Assembly (NCBI RefSeq): GCF_025244725.1
Contig: NZ_CP104203.1
Coordinates: 620,001 to 684,000 of the forward strand
Reading direction: 5' to 3'
DNA: 64,000 bases
Origin: Chryseobacterium oranimense
GTDB lineage: Bacteria; Bacteroidota; Bacteroidia; Flavobacteriales; Weeksellaceae
Part shown: positions 1-8,314 of the stretch, piece by piece
Layout of the letters: each line of letters starts with the position of its first letter
How positions within the stretch are numbered: the first letter of the stretch is position 1
Position numbers and translations under genes: made by a program
The notes under the pieces: generated by a model
What the model was told of the DNA's origin: nothing
What the model saw: the letters and a program-made list of their open reading frames with translations, nothing else
Databases searched by the model: none

Positions 1-1335
1 TTTCTGACGTCCATTGTTATAGCGTTCGCTTCACAGGCATTGATTCCGGGCTTTACTTTGGCGATGGGATTTTTGCTGGGCGGAATTGTTTCCCCACCCG
101 ATGCAATTGCAGCCACAACGGTTTTAAAAGGGCTGAAAGTTCCGAAGCGTACCATTGCAATGCTGGAAGGCGAAAGCTTGATTAACGACGCATCTTCACT
201 GATCGTATTCAGGTTTGCTTTGGCAGCTGTCATGACAGGAATGTTTTCGATGCAGGAAGCAACGGGACAATTCTTCCTGGTAGCAGGAATGGGAGTTGTA
301 GTAGGAATTGCAGGAGCCCATATTTTTTACACAATCCACCGGTTTTTGCCGACAACTCCGGCAATTGATGCTGCACTGACGGTAATTACACCTTATGTTT
401 TATTTTTAGCGGCTGAGCATTTTCATTACTCGGGAGTGATGGCTGTGGTAAGCGGGGGATTGTTTATGTCGTTCCGTTCCCATGAAATTTTCAAAACCGG
501 AATGACCAGAATCAATATGACAGGCGTTTGGAATACCCTGATTTTTGTGATGAACGCTCTGGTTTTTGTACTGATCGGTTTGGAACTTCCGGATATCATC
601 AACGGTTTGGGTAAAACCTCTTTGATAGAAGGAATTAAATATGGTCTGATTATCAGTTTGATCGTCATTGTGGTGCGCCTTTTATGGATTTATCCCGTCG
701 CACATATACCAAGATGGCTGAGTAAAAAAATAAGAAAAGATCCAAGTCCCGGATGGAAAAATCCTCTGATTATTGGTTGGGCAGGAATGCGCGGCGTTGT
801 TTCGCTGGCAACAGCTTTGTCGATTCCGGTGATGATGAATCCTGAAACTGCTTTTCCGATGCGGAATCTGATTATTTTTATCACATTTGTCGTTATTTTT
901 GTTACTTTGGTTTTTCAGGGATTGACACTGCCGTTGATTATCAGGCTGACCAAAATCGGGGAAATTGACCCAATTTTGCCCGCCCATGAACAACAGGCCA
1001 GCATTCAGATCAGGCTGGACAATCTTGCCGTCAACCGGTTGAATGAAAAATACCAGTCCAGTCTGGAAACCAACAGCCTGGTGGAGAATTTTAAAAATAC
1101 TGTTGAAAACGATATCGTACAACAGCAAAGTCATCTGGAATCATTGGAAATGTGCACCAACAGACGAAATGATCTGAATGAATATCACGACATTATGCTT
1201 GATATTTTTGCCTTGCAGCGAAAAGAACTATTTAAGATTAAGCGGGAAAAAGAATTCAGCGACGATGAAATCCGAAAGGCAGAATCCCAGCTGGACCTGA
1301 ATGAACTAAGGATTATCGGGAACAAACATTTGTAA
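1..1335 (+). CDS. Na+/H+ antiporter, CPA1/NhaP family (5' end outside window)
   Basis: The frame is open from base 1, so the gene begins before the window; about 444 C-terminal residues are visible. It is a polytopic inner-membrane protein exchanging Na+ (or K+) for protons. The family signatures are clear: GGIVSPPDAIAATT followed by GESLINDASSLIVF, which carries the transport-site Asp of CPA1 antiporters, and later WAGMRGVVSLATA with the conserved Arg. The last ~120 residues are hydrophilic and Gln/Glu-rich, a cytosolic tail typical of bacterial NhaP-type proteins. Ion specificity cannot be read from sequence. No strong terminator is visible before the next promoter. Confidence 0.9.
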   Translation, partial: FLTSIVIAFASQALIPGFTLAMGFLLGGIVSPPDAIAATTVLKGLKVPKRTIAMLEGESLINDASSLIVFRFALAAVMTGMFSMQEATGQFFLVAGMGVVVGIAGAHIFYTIHRFLPTTPAIDAALTVITPYVLFLAAEHFHYSGVMAVVSGGLFMSFRSHEIFKTGMTRINMTGVWNTLIFVMNALVFVLIGLELPDIINGLGKTSLIEGIKYGLIISLIVIVVRLLWIYPVAHIPRWLSKKIRKDPSPGWKNPLIIGWAGMRGVVSLATALSIPVMMNPETAFPMRNLIIFITFVVIFVTLVFQGLTLPLIIRLTKIGEIDPILPAHEQQASIQIRLDNLAVNRLNEKYQSSLETNSLVENFKNTVENDIVQQQSHLESLEMCTNRRNDLNEYHDIMLDIFALQRKELFKIKREKEFSDDEIRKAESQLDLNELRIIGNKHL

Positions 1336-1444
1336 AATAGAGTTGTTTCTTAGCCCTGATAGTAACGGCATCCTTTTTTCGCGGATGGAATAAGGCAGCT
1401 GGAAAAAAGATAGAGTGGATAGCAGGAATCAGCTCCTAAAAAAA

Positions 1445-1452
1445 TAACTTTG
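1445..1452 (+). promoter_or_regulatory. -7 box TAACTTTG upstream of the small receiver/Crp pair
   Basis: TAACTTTG matches the Bacteroidota -7 consensus TAnnTTTG. It sits 16 nt before the ATG at 1469, giving a short leader. No clear -33 TTTG is seen at the usual spacing. Confidence 0.5.
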
Positions 1453-1468
1453 ATACAACACTTAAAAA

Positions 1469-1780
1469 ATGAAAACATTAAATTTTTTAGTCATTGGAAA
1501 AAATCAGGAAATTCTTGAAACTTTAAAGAGAATTATCGAAAATAATGACGGCTGGAAAGCGGAAATACAGAGTGATGAAACGGTTTGCCAGGATTATATT
1601 AAAGAAAATGAGGTAGATATTGTTTTGCTGAGCTCAGGATTGGATGAGGAGTTTGAAAATGAGATCAAAACTTTTTGTGAAAACATCAGCAAAGATGTAA
1701 AGGTAATTGACCATTATGGCGGTGGTAGCGGGCTTTTGAAGAACGAAGTTTACACACTTTTCCCTAATTTGCAGCCGTAA
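1469..1780 (+). CDS. small receiver-like (pseudo-receiver) protein, 103 aa
   Basis: A short protein with an alternating beta/alpha pattern like a CheY receiver: MKTLNFLVIGKNQEILETLK, then DIVLLSSGLDEEF where a phospho-acceptor Asp would follow the third strand. The acidic pair near the first strand and the phospho-Asp are both missing (Ser-Ser instead), so classical phosphorylation is unlikely. The gene ends 9 nt before the Crp/Fnr gene and shares its promoter, suggesting a joint regulatory role, which is inference. Assignment to the receiver fold rests on pattern only. Confidence 0.6.
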   Translation: MKTLNFLVIGKNQEILETLKRIIENNDGWKAEIQSDETVCQDYIKENEVDIVLLSSGLDEEFENEIKTFCENISKDVKVIDHYGGGSGLLKNEVYTLFPNLQP

Positions 1781-1789
1781 AATAAATTT

Positions 1790-2374
1790 ATGTTTCAAAA
1801 TATCATCAAAAACATCTCGCGATTTGTCACGTTAACCCCGGAAGAAGAAAAAATTTATGAAGACCTGCTGACACTTCAGAAGTTTCCTAAAAAAACACTT
1901 TTGTTGCGTGAAGGAGAAATCTGCCAGTTCGAAGGTTTTATAAAAGAAGGCTGTGTGCGTACCTATTACCTTGATGAAAACGGTTTTGAAGTAACCCTTC
2001 TGTTTGCCGTTGAAGACTGGTGGATTACCGATATTGCTTCGTTTAACAACCAGACACCTTCTAAAATTTTCATCGAAACCCTGGAAGATACCGAAATTTA
2101 TATGCTCACTCCACAAACAAAAGAAGAATTGATGCAGAAAGTTCCAAAGTTTGAGAGAGCCTTCCGAATGATGATGCAGCGATACGTAGTTACCCTGCAA
2201 AACCGCCTGGTGAACACTATTTCCCAGCCGGCAACAGACCGTTATCTGGAATTTATCAGAGTATATCCTACCATTCCGCAGCGTGTGGCGCAATATTATA
2301 TAGCTTCCTATCTTGGAGTTTCAAAAGAATTTGTAAGTACAATCAGAAAACGTCTTGCGAATAAAAATAAATAA
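1790..2374 (+). CDS. Crp/Fnr family transcriptional regulator
   Basis: 194 residues with an N-terminal cyclic-nucleotide-binding-like beta roll (about residues 20-120: LLREGEICQFEGFIKEGCVR, then LLFAVEDWWITD) and a C-terminal winged helix (about 140-190) with recognition helix YLGVSKEFVSTIRKRL. This is the short Crp/Fnr type abundant in Bacteroidota; the effector pocket lacks the canonical cAMP arginine motif, so the ligand is unknown. It is second in a two-gene operon. Four promoters downstream carry a near-palindrome at about -41, the classical Crp activator position, making this protein the natural candidate to bind them (inference). Confidence 0.85.
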   Translation: MFQNIIKNISRFVTLTPEEEKIYEDLLTLQKFPKKTLLLREGEICQFEGFIKEGCVRTYYLDENGFEVTLLFAVEDWWITDIASFNNQTPSKIFIETLEDTEIYMLTPQTKEELMQKVPKFERAFRMMMQRYVVTLQNRLVNTISQPATDRYLEFIRVYPTIPQRVAQYYIASYLGVSKEFVSTIRKRLANKNK

Positions 2375-2383
2375 TACATTCTC

Positions 2384-2443
2384 AAAATTCCCCTCCTGTG
2401 GAGGGGTGGCGAAAATTCAAAGAATTTTTGACGGGGTGGTTTA
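2384..2443. repeat. dispersed 60-bp hairpin repeat, copy 1
   Basis: A 60-bp sequence matched by 10870-10929 with one difference (tgt versus ttt in the first loop). It is made of consecutive inverted repeats: CCCCTCC/GGAGGGG, then AAAATTC/GAATTTT, then GACGGGGTGGTTTA, whose partner arm is present only in this copy. Such structure is typical of dispersed intergenic repeats in flavobacterial genomes. Confidence 0.85.
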
Positions 2444-2475
2444 TACGTTGTGTAAACCACCCCGTCTTTTTGTTT
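2430..2475 (+). terminator. Rho-independent terminator after the Crp/Fnr gene
   Basis: A perfect 14-bp stem (2430-2443 with 2453-2466, GACGGGGTGGTTTA) with a 9-nt loop, followed by TTTTTGTTT. The left arm is the end of the dispersed repeat, so the repeat supplies the terminator. Confidence 0.8.
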
Positions 2476-2537
2476 CATAAAATCCATTCCTTCGGAAAGA
2501 GGAATTTGAAGTATAAATTTTTCACAAAAATGAATTT

Positions 2538-2582
2538 ATTAAACTAGTTAAATGCATGCTATTTTCTATCATCCTAAATTTA
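2538..2582 (+). promoter_or_regulatory. Crp-type operator plus -7 box upstream of ridA-like gene
   Basis: Near-palindrome ATTAAACTAGTTAAAT (2538-2553, core AACTAGTT 2542-2549) with its centre 29 nt before TAAATTTA (2575-2582), a one-base variant of TAnnTTTG. The same layout recurs at 3079, 7854 and 8200. The centre falls near -41 from the expected start, as for class II Crp activation. Confidence 0.7.
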
Positions 2583-2616
2583 CTCTATCAAAATCAATAA
2601 TAGTAAATTATAAAAA

Positions 2617-3009
2617 ATGTCACAGGAAAATAAAATAGCAGAAGGCTTCGGAATGCCTTGGGAAGATATTTACGGATACGCACAGGCTGTAAGAAAAGGA
2701 GATACAGTGTGGATTTCCGGTCAGTTGGGTCACAACGAAAAAGGTGAATTGGCTGAAGGAATGGAAGCACAGATGAAACAAACCTATACAAATATCAAAG
2801 AATTATTGTCAAGATATAATATGACGATGGAAAATGTAGTTGAAGAAGTAATTTATGCAATGGATATGACGACAGCGTTTGAAGCAAGAAAAAATCTTAA
2901 AACAGATGTATATTCTAATCCTAGGTCTGTTGCCAGTACGATGGTTGGAGTGAGCGGACTTGCATTGCCGGGACAGCTTGTCGAAATTAAAATTGTGGCG
3001 ACTATATAA
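2617..3009 (+). CDS. RidA family (YjgF/YER057c/UK114) protein
   Basis: 130 residues, the usual length for the family. RidA proteins form cytosolic trimers that hydrolyse reactive enamine/imine intermediates; relatives act as deaminases in degradative pathways. Family features include WISGQLGHNEKGEL and the C-terminal NPRSVASTMVGVSGLALPG followed by LVEIKIVA, containing the Arg and Glu expected at the active site between subunits. There is no signal peptide. It is monocistronic, driven by the shared Crp-type promoter also found before the pirin and hydrolase genes, so it may serve the same degradative response. Confidence 0.9.
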   Translation: MSQENKIAEGFGMPWEDIYGYAQAVRKGDTVWISGQLGHNEKGELAEGMEAQMKQTYTNIKELLSRYNMTMENVVEEVIYAMDMTTAFEARKNLKTDVYSNPRSVASTMVGVSGLALPGQLVEIKIVATI

Positions 3010-3078
3010 GCTTTAGGGCTTGAATTTTGATCCTTTTGTTTTAATACAAAAAGACTTATTATTTTCTAAAGAGCATTT

Positions 3079-3123
3079 ATTAAACTAGTTAAATGCACAT
3101 TATTTTTCATCCTCTTAAATTTG
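3079..3123 (+). promoter_or_regulatory. Crp-type operator plus -7 box upstream of pirin gene
   Basis: ATTAAACTAGTTAAAT at 3079-3094 (core 3083-3090) and a perfect -7 box TAAATTTG at 3116-3123, again with 29 nt between the palindrome centre and the box. The sequence after the box (ctctatcaaaa) is also shared with the ridA promoter. Confidence 0.75.
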
Positions 3124-3154
3124 CTCTATCAAAACAAAATAAACAACAACAGAT

Positions 3155-4030
3155 ATGGACAGAAAAGATTTTTTAAAGAAAGGATTACTGGGAACAGGAA
3201 TGTTTGTAGCGTCTGCTTCATTAGGCAACACAATGAAAAACGAGATCGACGAAATTGAACCGCTAGAACCTATCGGATATAATCATTTACCGAATACCGA
3301 TTCAAAAATTAAAGACAATTCTGTACTTCATAAGGCAGATTCCAGAGGAAAAGCTGACCACGGCTGGCTGGTGAGCAACCATACATTCAGTTTTGCCAAT
3401 TATCACAACCCGGAAAGAATGCATTTCGGAGTTTTAAGAGTTCTGAATGATGATAAAGTGGAAGCAGGAAGAGGCTTCGGGACCCATCCGCACGATAATA
3501 TGGAAATCATAAGTATTCCGCTGGAAGGCGATTTGGAGCATAAAGACAGTATGGGAAATTCGGCAATTATCAGAAGCGGAGACATCCAGGTGATGAGTGC
3601 CGGAACAGGAATTATGCACAGTGAATTCAACAAAAATAATGACAGTCTGGTGAAGTTTCTTCAAATCTGGGTGTATCCGAACAAGAGAAATGTAACCCCG
3701 AGATATGACCAGATTACTTTAGATAAAACAAAAAGTCAGAACAGGTTTCAGCAGATTCTTTCTCCAAATGCTGATGACGAGGGTGTTTGGATTCATCAGG
3801 ATGCCTGGTTTCACCTGGGGGATTTTGAAAATAATATTGAAACCCATTACCAGGTTAAGAAAAAAGGAAACGGTGTTTATGCCTTCATTCTGAAAGGAAG
3901 CGCAGAAATTGAAGGACAGAAGCTGGAAGAAAGAGACGGCTTCGGAGTTTGGGATATTTCCGGCCTGAACATCAAATCAGTTTCCGAAAATACAGAGATT
4001 TTATTGATGGAAGTTCCGATGACGATGTAA
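3155..4030 (+). CDS. pirin family protein with Tat-like signal
   Basis: 291 residues: a bicupin of the pirin family, metal-dependent; some members are quercetinases, others redox sensors. The signature HPHDNMEIISIPLEG and the later SAGTGIMHSEFN supply the His/His/His/Glu metal ligands expected in the N-terminal cupin (about residues 60-180); the second cupin follows (about 200-290). Unusually for pirins the N-terminus reads MDRKDFLKKGLLGTGMFVAS, a Tat-like (R-K-D-F-L-K) exported leader, and the protein begins about 50 residues upstream of the pirin domain. It has its own Crp-type promoter. Confidence 0.87.
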   Translation: MDRKDFLKKGLLGTGMFVASASLGNTMKNEIDEIEPLEPIGYNHLPNTDSKIKDNSVLHKADSRGKADHGWLVSNHTFSFANYHNPERMHFGVLRVLNDDKVEAGRGFGTHPHDNMEIISIPLEGDLEHKDSMGNSAIIRSGDIQVMSAGTGIMHSEFNKNNDSLVKFLQIWVYPNKRNVTPRYDQITLDKTKSQNRFQQILSPNADDEGVWIHQDAWFHLGDFENNIETHYQVKKKGNGVYAFILKGSAEIEGQKLEERDGFGVWDISGLNIKSVSENTEILLMEVPMTM

Positions 4031-4174
4031 ATAGCTTGAATGAATTTAGTTTAGGACAGTTTTTATGTATTAAAACTATAATAACAATTGAAAGAAATTA
4101 CGGATATTTTTTTTTACTGGTATGCATTTCCGTAATTTTATCGACTGTAAAAATTAAATAAATCTTAAGTAAGA

Positions 4175-5593
4175 ATGGAAAAGTATAATTACGGAGTCAT
4201 CGGGCTCGGAGTAATGGGAAGAAACCTGCTTTACAATATTGCCGATAACGGCTTTTCTACAGCAGGATTCGATTTGGATGAGGAAAAAGTAAAAGAGCTT
4301 CATAACGGGGCAACTCCGGGAACCGAGGTGAAAGGAACAGCTTCTCTGGAAGATTTTGTATCCGCTCTGGAAAGTCCGAGGAAGATTATTTTAATGGTGC
4401 CTGCAGGAAAACCGGTAGATGCCGTTCTGGAAAATATTACACCGCTTCTCAGCCCTAAAGATATTGTGGTAGATGCCGGAAATTCTTATTTCAAAGATAC
4501 TGAAAGACGTATTGCAGATTTAGCTTCCAAGAACCTGCATTTTATGGGGATGGGTGTTTCCGGAGGTGAGCAGGGCGCAAGAAGAGGACCGAGCATCATG
4601 CCCGGTGGAGATCTTGAAGCCTTTACTTTACTTAAGCCTATGCTGGAATTAATTGCTGCAAAAGTGAACGGCGAAGCCTGTACGGCTTATATGGGCAAAG
4701 GTTCCGCAGGAAATTATGTGAAAATGGTTCACAACGGTATCGAATATGCCATCATGCAGTTGATCAGTGAAGCCTATGATTTATTGAGAAAAGGCGCAAA
4801 CCTGAATAACGATCAGTTATACGAAGTTTTCAAAAAATGGAATGAAGGTGAAATGAACTCTTTCCTGATTGAAATCACAAGAGATATTTTCAAGCAAAAA
4901 GATGAACTGACAGACGGTTTTCTGGTCGATCAGATTTTAGACAAAGCCGGAGCAAAAGGAACCGGAAAATGGACTTCCGAGCAGGCAATGGAAATTGGTG
5001 TGTCTATTCCGACCATCGATATTGCGGTAACTTCAAGAATTTTATCAGCCTATAAAGAAGAAAGAGTGAAAGCTTCTCAATTATATGCTAAGGAAGAAAT
5101 TATCAACCCGGAAAATACAGAATTATTCATCAAAGAAGTGGGCGATGCGTTGTATCTGGCTACTTTAATCAGCTATGCGCAAGGTTTGGCATTACTGGTA
5201 AAAGCTTCTGAGGAATACCAGTTTGAAATTCCGTTAAAAGACGTTGTCAAAATCTGGAGAGGTGGGTGCATCATCCGTTCTGTATTATTAGAAACATTCT
5301 ATTCGGCTTATACCCAGGATCCGGGCTTATCTAATATTTTACTGAATCAGGAAATTGCCGGAATCGTAAAGTCTAAAATTAAATCTTTAAGAAAAACAGC
5401 TGCTTTTGCCGTGTCAAACGGAATTCCAAGTTTAGGGCTTCAAACCACTTTGGGATATTTTGATGCATATACCACAGAATCTTTACCTGTGAATCTTATT
5501 CAGGCCCAGCGTGATTATTTCGGAGCGCATACCTACCAAAGAGTGGATAGAGAGGGAGTTTTTCATACTTCATGGCAAAATGTTAATAACTAA
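4175..5593 (+). CDS. gnd: 6-phosphogluconate dehydrogenase, decarboxylating
   Basis: 472 residues, full length. It oxidises 6-phosphogluconate to ribulose 5-phosphate and CO2 with NAD(P)+ in the cytosol. The Rossmann motif GVIGLGVMGRNL is at the N-terminus, the substrate-site signature MGVSGGEQGARRGPSIMPGG near residues 128-147, and the catalytic-lysine segment KGSAGNYVKMVHNGIEYA follows. It is first of a three-gene operon with zwf and pgl, in reverse pathway order, and ends 9 nt before zwf. No clear promoter motif was identified in the 144-nt gap upstream. Confidence 0.96.
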   Translation: MEKYNYGVIGLGVMGRNLLYNIADNGFSTAGFDLDEEKVKELHNGATPGTEVKGTASLEDFVSALESPRKIILMVPAGKPVDAVLENITPLLSPKDIVVDAGNSYFKDTERRIADLASKNLHFMGMGVSGGEQGARRGPSIMPGGDLEAFTLLKPMLELIAAKVNGEACTAYMGKGSAGNYVKMVHNGIEYAIMQLISEAYDLLRKGANLNNDQLYEVFKKWNEGEMNSFLIEITRDIFKQKDELTDGFLVDQILDKAGAKGTGKWTSEQAMEIGVSIPTIDIAVTSRILSAYKEERVKASQLYAKEEIINPENTELFIKEVGDALYLATLISYAQGLALLVKASEEYQFEIPLKDVVKIWRGGCIIRSVLLETFYSAYTQDPGLSNILLNQEIAGIVKSKIKSLRKTAAFAVSNGIPSLGLQTTLGYFDAYTTESLPVNLIQAQRDYFGAHTYQRVDREGVFHTSWQNVNN

Positions 5594-5602
5594 AATCGGA
5601 AA

Positions 5603-7084
5603 ATGAGCGACAATACAATCCTGCACCCAACGACTATTGTTATTTTTGGTGCAACGGGAGATCTGGCAAAAAGAAAGCTTTTTCCTGCATTTTACAATTT
5701 ATACATCGATGGCAGAATGCCAAAAGGCTTTAATATTTTAGCTTTAGGAAGAGCTGAAAATACAGATGAAAATTTTAGAAATTATATTAAAGAAAATCTG
5801 AAGAGCTTTTCAAGGAAGAATGTTACTACAGAAGACTGGGCTGGTTTCCAGGCGCACATTTCTTATTTTCAGCATCAGCTGGATGAAGAAGATTCCTATA
5901 AAAACCTGTCTCAGAAACTGGAAAATTTTGATAAAGTTTACGGGACAAGAGGCAACAGGCTTTTCTACCTGTCAATTGCACCGAATTTTGTATCGGTTAT
6001 TTCCAATCATATCAAGAATACCTCTATAGCTTCTGATCCTGAAAAAGACAGGATTATCATCGAGAAACCTTTTGGTCACAATAAAGAATCTGCCATAGAA
6101 TTAAATAATCTTCTTTCGCAAACCTTTAAGGAAGAACAAATTTACCGTATCGATCATTACTTGGGTAAGGAAACCGTTCAGAATATTTTAGCTTTCAGGT
6201 TCGGAAATTCAATCTTTGAGCCTTTGTGGAATCACAGGCATATAGAATCTGTGCAGATTACCGTTGCAGAAGAAGTAGGGGTAGAAACAAGAGCTAGTTT
6301 TTATGAGCAGACAGGTGCTTTGCGTGATATGATCCAGAACCACCTTTTGCAGATTCTCTGCATGGTTGCCATGGAGCCGCCGGTTTCGCTGGAGTCCGGG
6401 GAGATCAGGGACCGTAAAGTAGATGTTTTGAAATCAATCCGCAGGATTTCTCCGGATAAGGTAGATCATTATGCAGTAAGAGGTCAGTATGGAAGAGGTA
6501 AAGTAAACGGTGTTAAGGTAAACGGTTATCGCCAGGAAGAAGGAATTGCTCCTGATTCCAATACAGAAACATTTGCTGCTATAAAGTTCTACCTGGATAA
6601 CGAAAGATGGGAAAATGTTCCTTTCTACGTTCGTACAGGAAAGAGAATGAAAGAAAAGCATTCCTATATTACCATTCAGTTTAAACCCCTTCCGCATTCT
6701 ACTTTTTCGGAAAGTTCATCCCTTTTATCTGCCAACAGGTTGATTATTAATATCCAGCCACAAATGGATATTAGATTATTATTTATGTCAAAAAAACCGG
6801 GACTTTCGTTAGAATTAAAGCCCGTGGAAATGATCTTTGATAATTTTGCCTGCCAGACGGATACTCCTGAAGCTTATGAAACCCTGTTGTTAGAAGCCCT
6901 TATAGGTGATCTTACATTGTTTATGAGATCTGATCAGGTAGAAGAGGCCTGGGATGTTGTGAAAACCATACAGGAAACCTGGGAAAAAACCAAAGATTCT
7001 TCTTTCCCAAATTATGAAGCGGGAAGCTGGGGACCTGAAGACAGCAATACGCTGGTCGAAAGACAGGGTCACCAATGGGCTTAA
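5603..7084 (+). CDS. zwf: glucose-6-phosphate 1-dehydrogenase
   Basis: 493 residues, full length. It catalyses the NADP-dependent first step of the oxidative pentose phosphate pathway. The N-terminal GATGDLAKRKLFPAFYNL is the coenzyme motif, and RIDHYLGKETVQNI (about residues 182-195) is the family active-site signature containing the catalytic-base region and substrate-binding Lys. The C-terminal beta domain is intact. It lies between gnd and pgl with short gaps (9 and 22 nt), so co-transcription is likely. Confidence 0.96.
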   Translation: MSDNTILHPTTIVIFGATGDLAKRKLFPAFYNLYIDGRMPKGFNILALGRAENTDENFRNYIKENLKSFSRKNVTTEDWAGFQAHISYFQHQLDEEDSYKNLSQKLENFDKVYGTRGNRLFYLSIAPNFVSVISNHIKNTSIASDPEKDRIIIEKPFGHNKESAIELNNLLSQTFKEEQIYRIDHYLGKETVQNILAFRFGNSIFEPLWNHRHIESVQITVAEEVGVETRASFYEQTGALRDMIQNHLLQILCMVAMEPPVSLESGEIRDRKVDVLKSIRRISPDKVDHYAVRGQYGRGKVNGVKVNGYRQEEGIAPDSNTETFAAIKFYLDNERWENVPFYVRTGKRMKEKHSYITIQFKPLPHSTFSESSSLLSANRLIINIQPQMDIRLLFMSKKPGLSLELKPVEMIFDNFACQTDTPEAYETLLLEALIGDLTLFMRSDQVEEAWDVVKTIQETWEKTKDSSFPNYEAGSWGPEDSNTLVERQGHQWA

Positions 7085-7106
7085 TATTGAATTAAAAAAA
7101 GTAAAA

Positions 7107-7817
7107 ATGAATATTACAATATTTGATGATCTGGATACCTTATACAAAAAAGCGGCAGATACCTTTGTTGAACTTTCCGGGAAATCTATCCGGAAACATG
7201 ATAAGTTTGTTGTTGCCTTAAGTGGCGGTTCTTCTCCGAAGGCTATTTTCAGCATGCTGTCAACTCAGGAATATGCAGAAAAGGTAGAATGGAATAAGGT
7301 CTACTTCTTTTGGGTAGATGAGAGATGGGTTTCCCTTGATGATGAAAAGAGTAATGCGAAAATGACTTTCGAAACACTTCTTGATAAAGTTCCTGTTAAT
7401 AAAGATCACATTTTCCCGATGTATAAAGACGGAATCGAACCCGAAGATTATGCTAAAGAATACGAAGCACAGATCCGAAATGTTCTGGGTGCTGATGGCA
7501 TTTTCGATTTTATTCTTTTAGGAATGGGGGACGACGGCCACACGGCTTCTTTGTTTCCGGGTGAAAAAATCCTGCACGAAAAAGAAAAATGGGTAGATGC
7601 TTATTACCTGAAACCTCAGGAAATGTTCAGAATTACACTGACTGCACCTATTATCAATAAAGCTGAGAATATCCTGATTATTACATTCGGGATCTCTAAA
7701 AAGCATGCTTTAAACGAAGTTTTGAACGGAGAGTACAATCCGGAAATGTATCCGCTTCAGTTAATTGAAAAAAGAAACGGAGTTCAGCTTTTTACTGATA
7801 AAGAGGCTGGAGCTTAA
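7107..7817 (+). CDS. pgl: 6-phosphogluconolactonase
   Basis: 236 residues from the ATG at 7107. An upstream in-frame ATG at 7014 lies inside zwf and would add 31 unrelated residues, so it was not chosen. The enzyme hydrolyses 6-phosphogluconolactone. Family motifs: VVALSGGSSPKAIF, FFWVDERWVS, and FILLGMGDDGHTASLFPG with the conserved catalytic His. It is last gene of the gnd-zwf-pgl operon; the next feature downstream is an unrelated promoter at 7854. Confidence 0.95.
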   Translation: MNITIFDDLDTLYKKAADTFVELSGKSIRKHDKFVVALSGGSSPKAIFSMLSTQEYAEKVEWNKVYFFWVDERWVSLDDEKSNAKMTFETLLDKVPVNKDHIFPMYKDGIEPEDYAKEYEAQIRNVLGADGIFDFILLGMGDDGHTASLFPGEKILHEKEKWVDAYYLKPQEMFRITLTAPIINKAENILIITFGISKKHALNEVLNGEYNPEMYPLQLIEKRNGVQLFTDKEAGA

Positions 7818-7853
7818 TGCTGTAAAGTGGTTTTTCCGTTTTTAGACTGATTT

Positions 7854-7898
7854 ATTAATCTGGTTAAATGCCCGGTAAGATTGATTATCATAAATTTG
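7854..7898 (+). promoter_or_regulatory. Crp-type operator plus -7 box with no protein gene after it
   Basis: ATTAATCTGGTTAAAT (7854-7869) differs from the other three operators at two core bases but keeps the exact 29-nt spacing to TAAATTTG (7891-7898). It lies 36 nt after the pgl stop and is followed by a strong terminator at 8004-8040 without an ORF longer than a few codons in between. Confidence 0.65.
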
Positions 7899-7902
7899 TC
7901 AC

Positions 7903-8040
7903 ATCATTAACCTCTGAAAGAATAAAGTTACTTCTGGAAGCGATGATTTTATGAAGATTAAAAATTAAACACTCATTCATTATAGAGTGATATATTTATG
8001 TAAAACAGGCTTGGATTTATTAATCCAAGCCTGTTTTTTT
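7903..8040 (+). ncRNA. candidate small RNA under Crp-type control
   Basis: A perfect -7 box ends at 7898 and a strong intrinsic terminator ends at 8040, enclosing about 138 nt. The longest ATG frames are ATG-ATT-TTA-TGA and a five-codon frame MKIKN, so a protein product is unlikely. The transcript start is inferred from the box, not measured. Alternatively the segment is merely the trailer of the pgl transcript. Confidence 0.5.
8004..8040 (+). terminator. strong Rho-independent terminator
   Basis: A perfect 14-bp stem (AACAGGCTTGGATT, 8004-8017, with 8022-8035), a 4-nt loop TATT, and a run of T. It would also stop read-through from the gnd-zwf-pgl operon. Confidence 0.9.
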
Positions 8041-8199
8041 GTCTGAATTTTACGATTGGTTTTTATTGTTTTTTTAATTTCTAATGTGTTGTTTGTTAGT
8101 TGTTTAAATTATTTTTTTTGTTTTTTAGATTAATAATTATAACATGAAAATGAGATCTTGGTGAAAATAAATCAAACTTTTTTTTCATGAAATTAATTT

Positions 8200-8244
8200 A
8201 TTAAACTAGTTAAATGTATAGGCTTTCTGACCGCCCTAAATTTG
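8200..8244 (+). promoter_or_regulatory. Crp-type operator plus -7 box upstream of the exported hydrolase operon
   Basis: ATTAAACTAGTTAAAT (8200-8215) and TAAATTTG (8237-8244) with the same 29-nt centre-to-box distance. The following tcatatcaaaatcaaa matches the region after the ridA box. The leader to the ATG at 8315 is about 65 nt. Confidence 0.75.
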
Positions 8245-8314
8245 TCATATCAAAATCAAACAAAAGATTTTAAAATTTAAAATAACATTATTAATAAGCA
8301 ACATTTAAAACATT

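Noticed and set aside
682..1134. 150-residue minus-strand ORF in the antiporter gene
   Set aside because: It is a shadow of a well-supported antiporter frame and is rich in Gln/Asn/Arg as expected from antisense translation.
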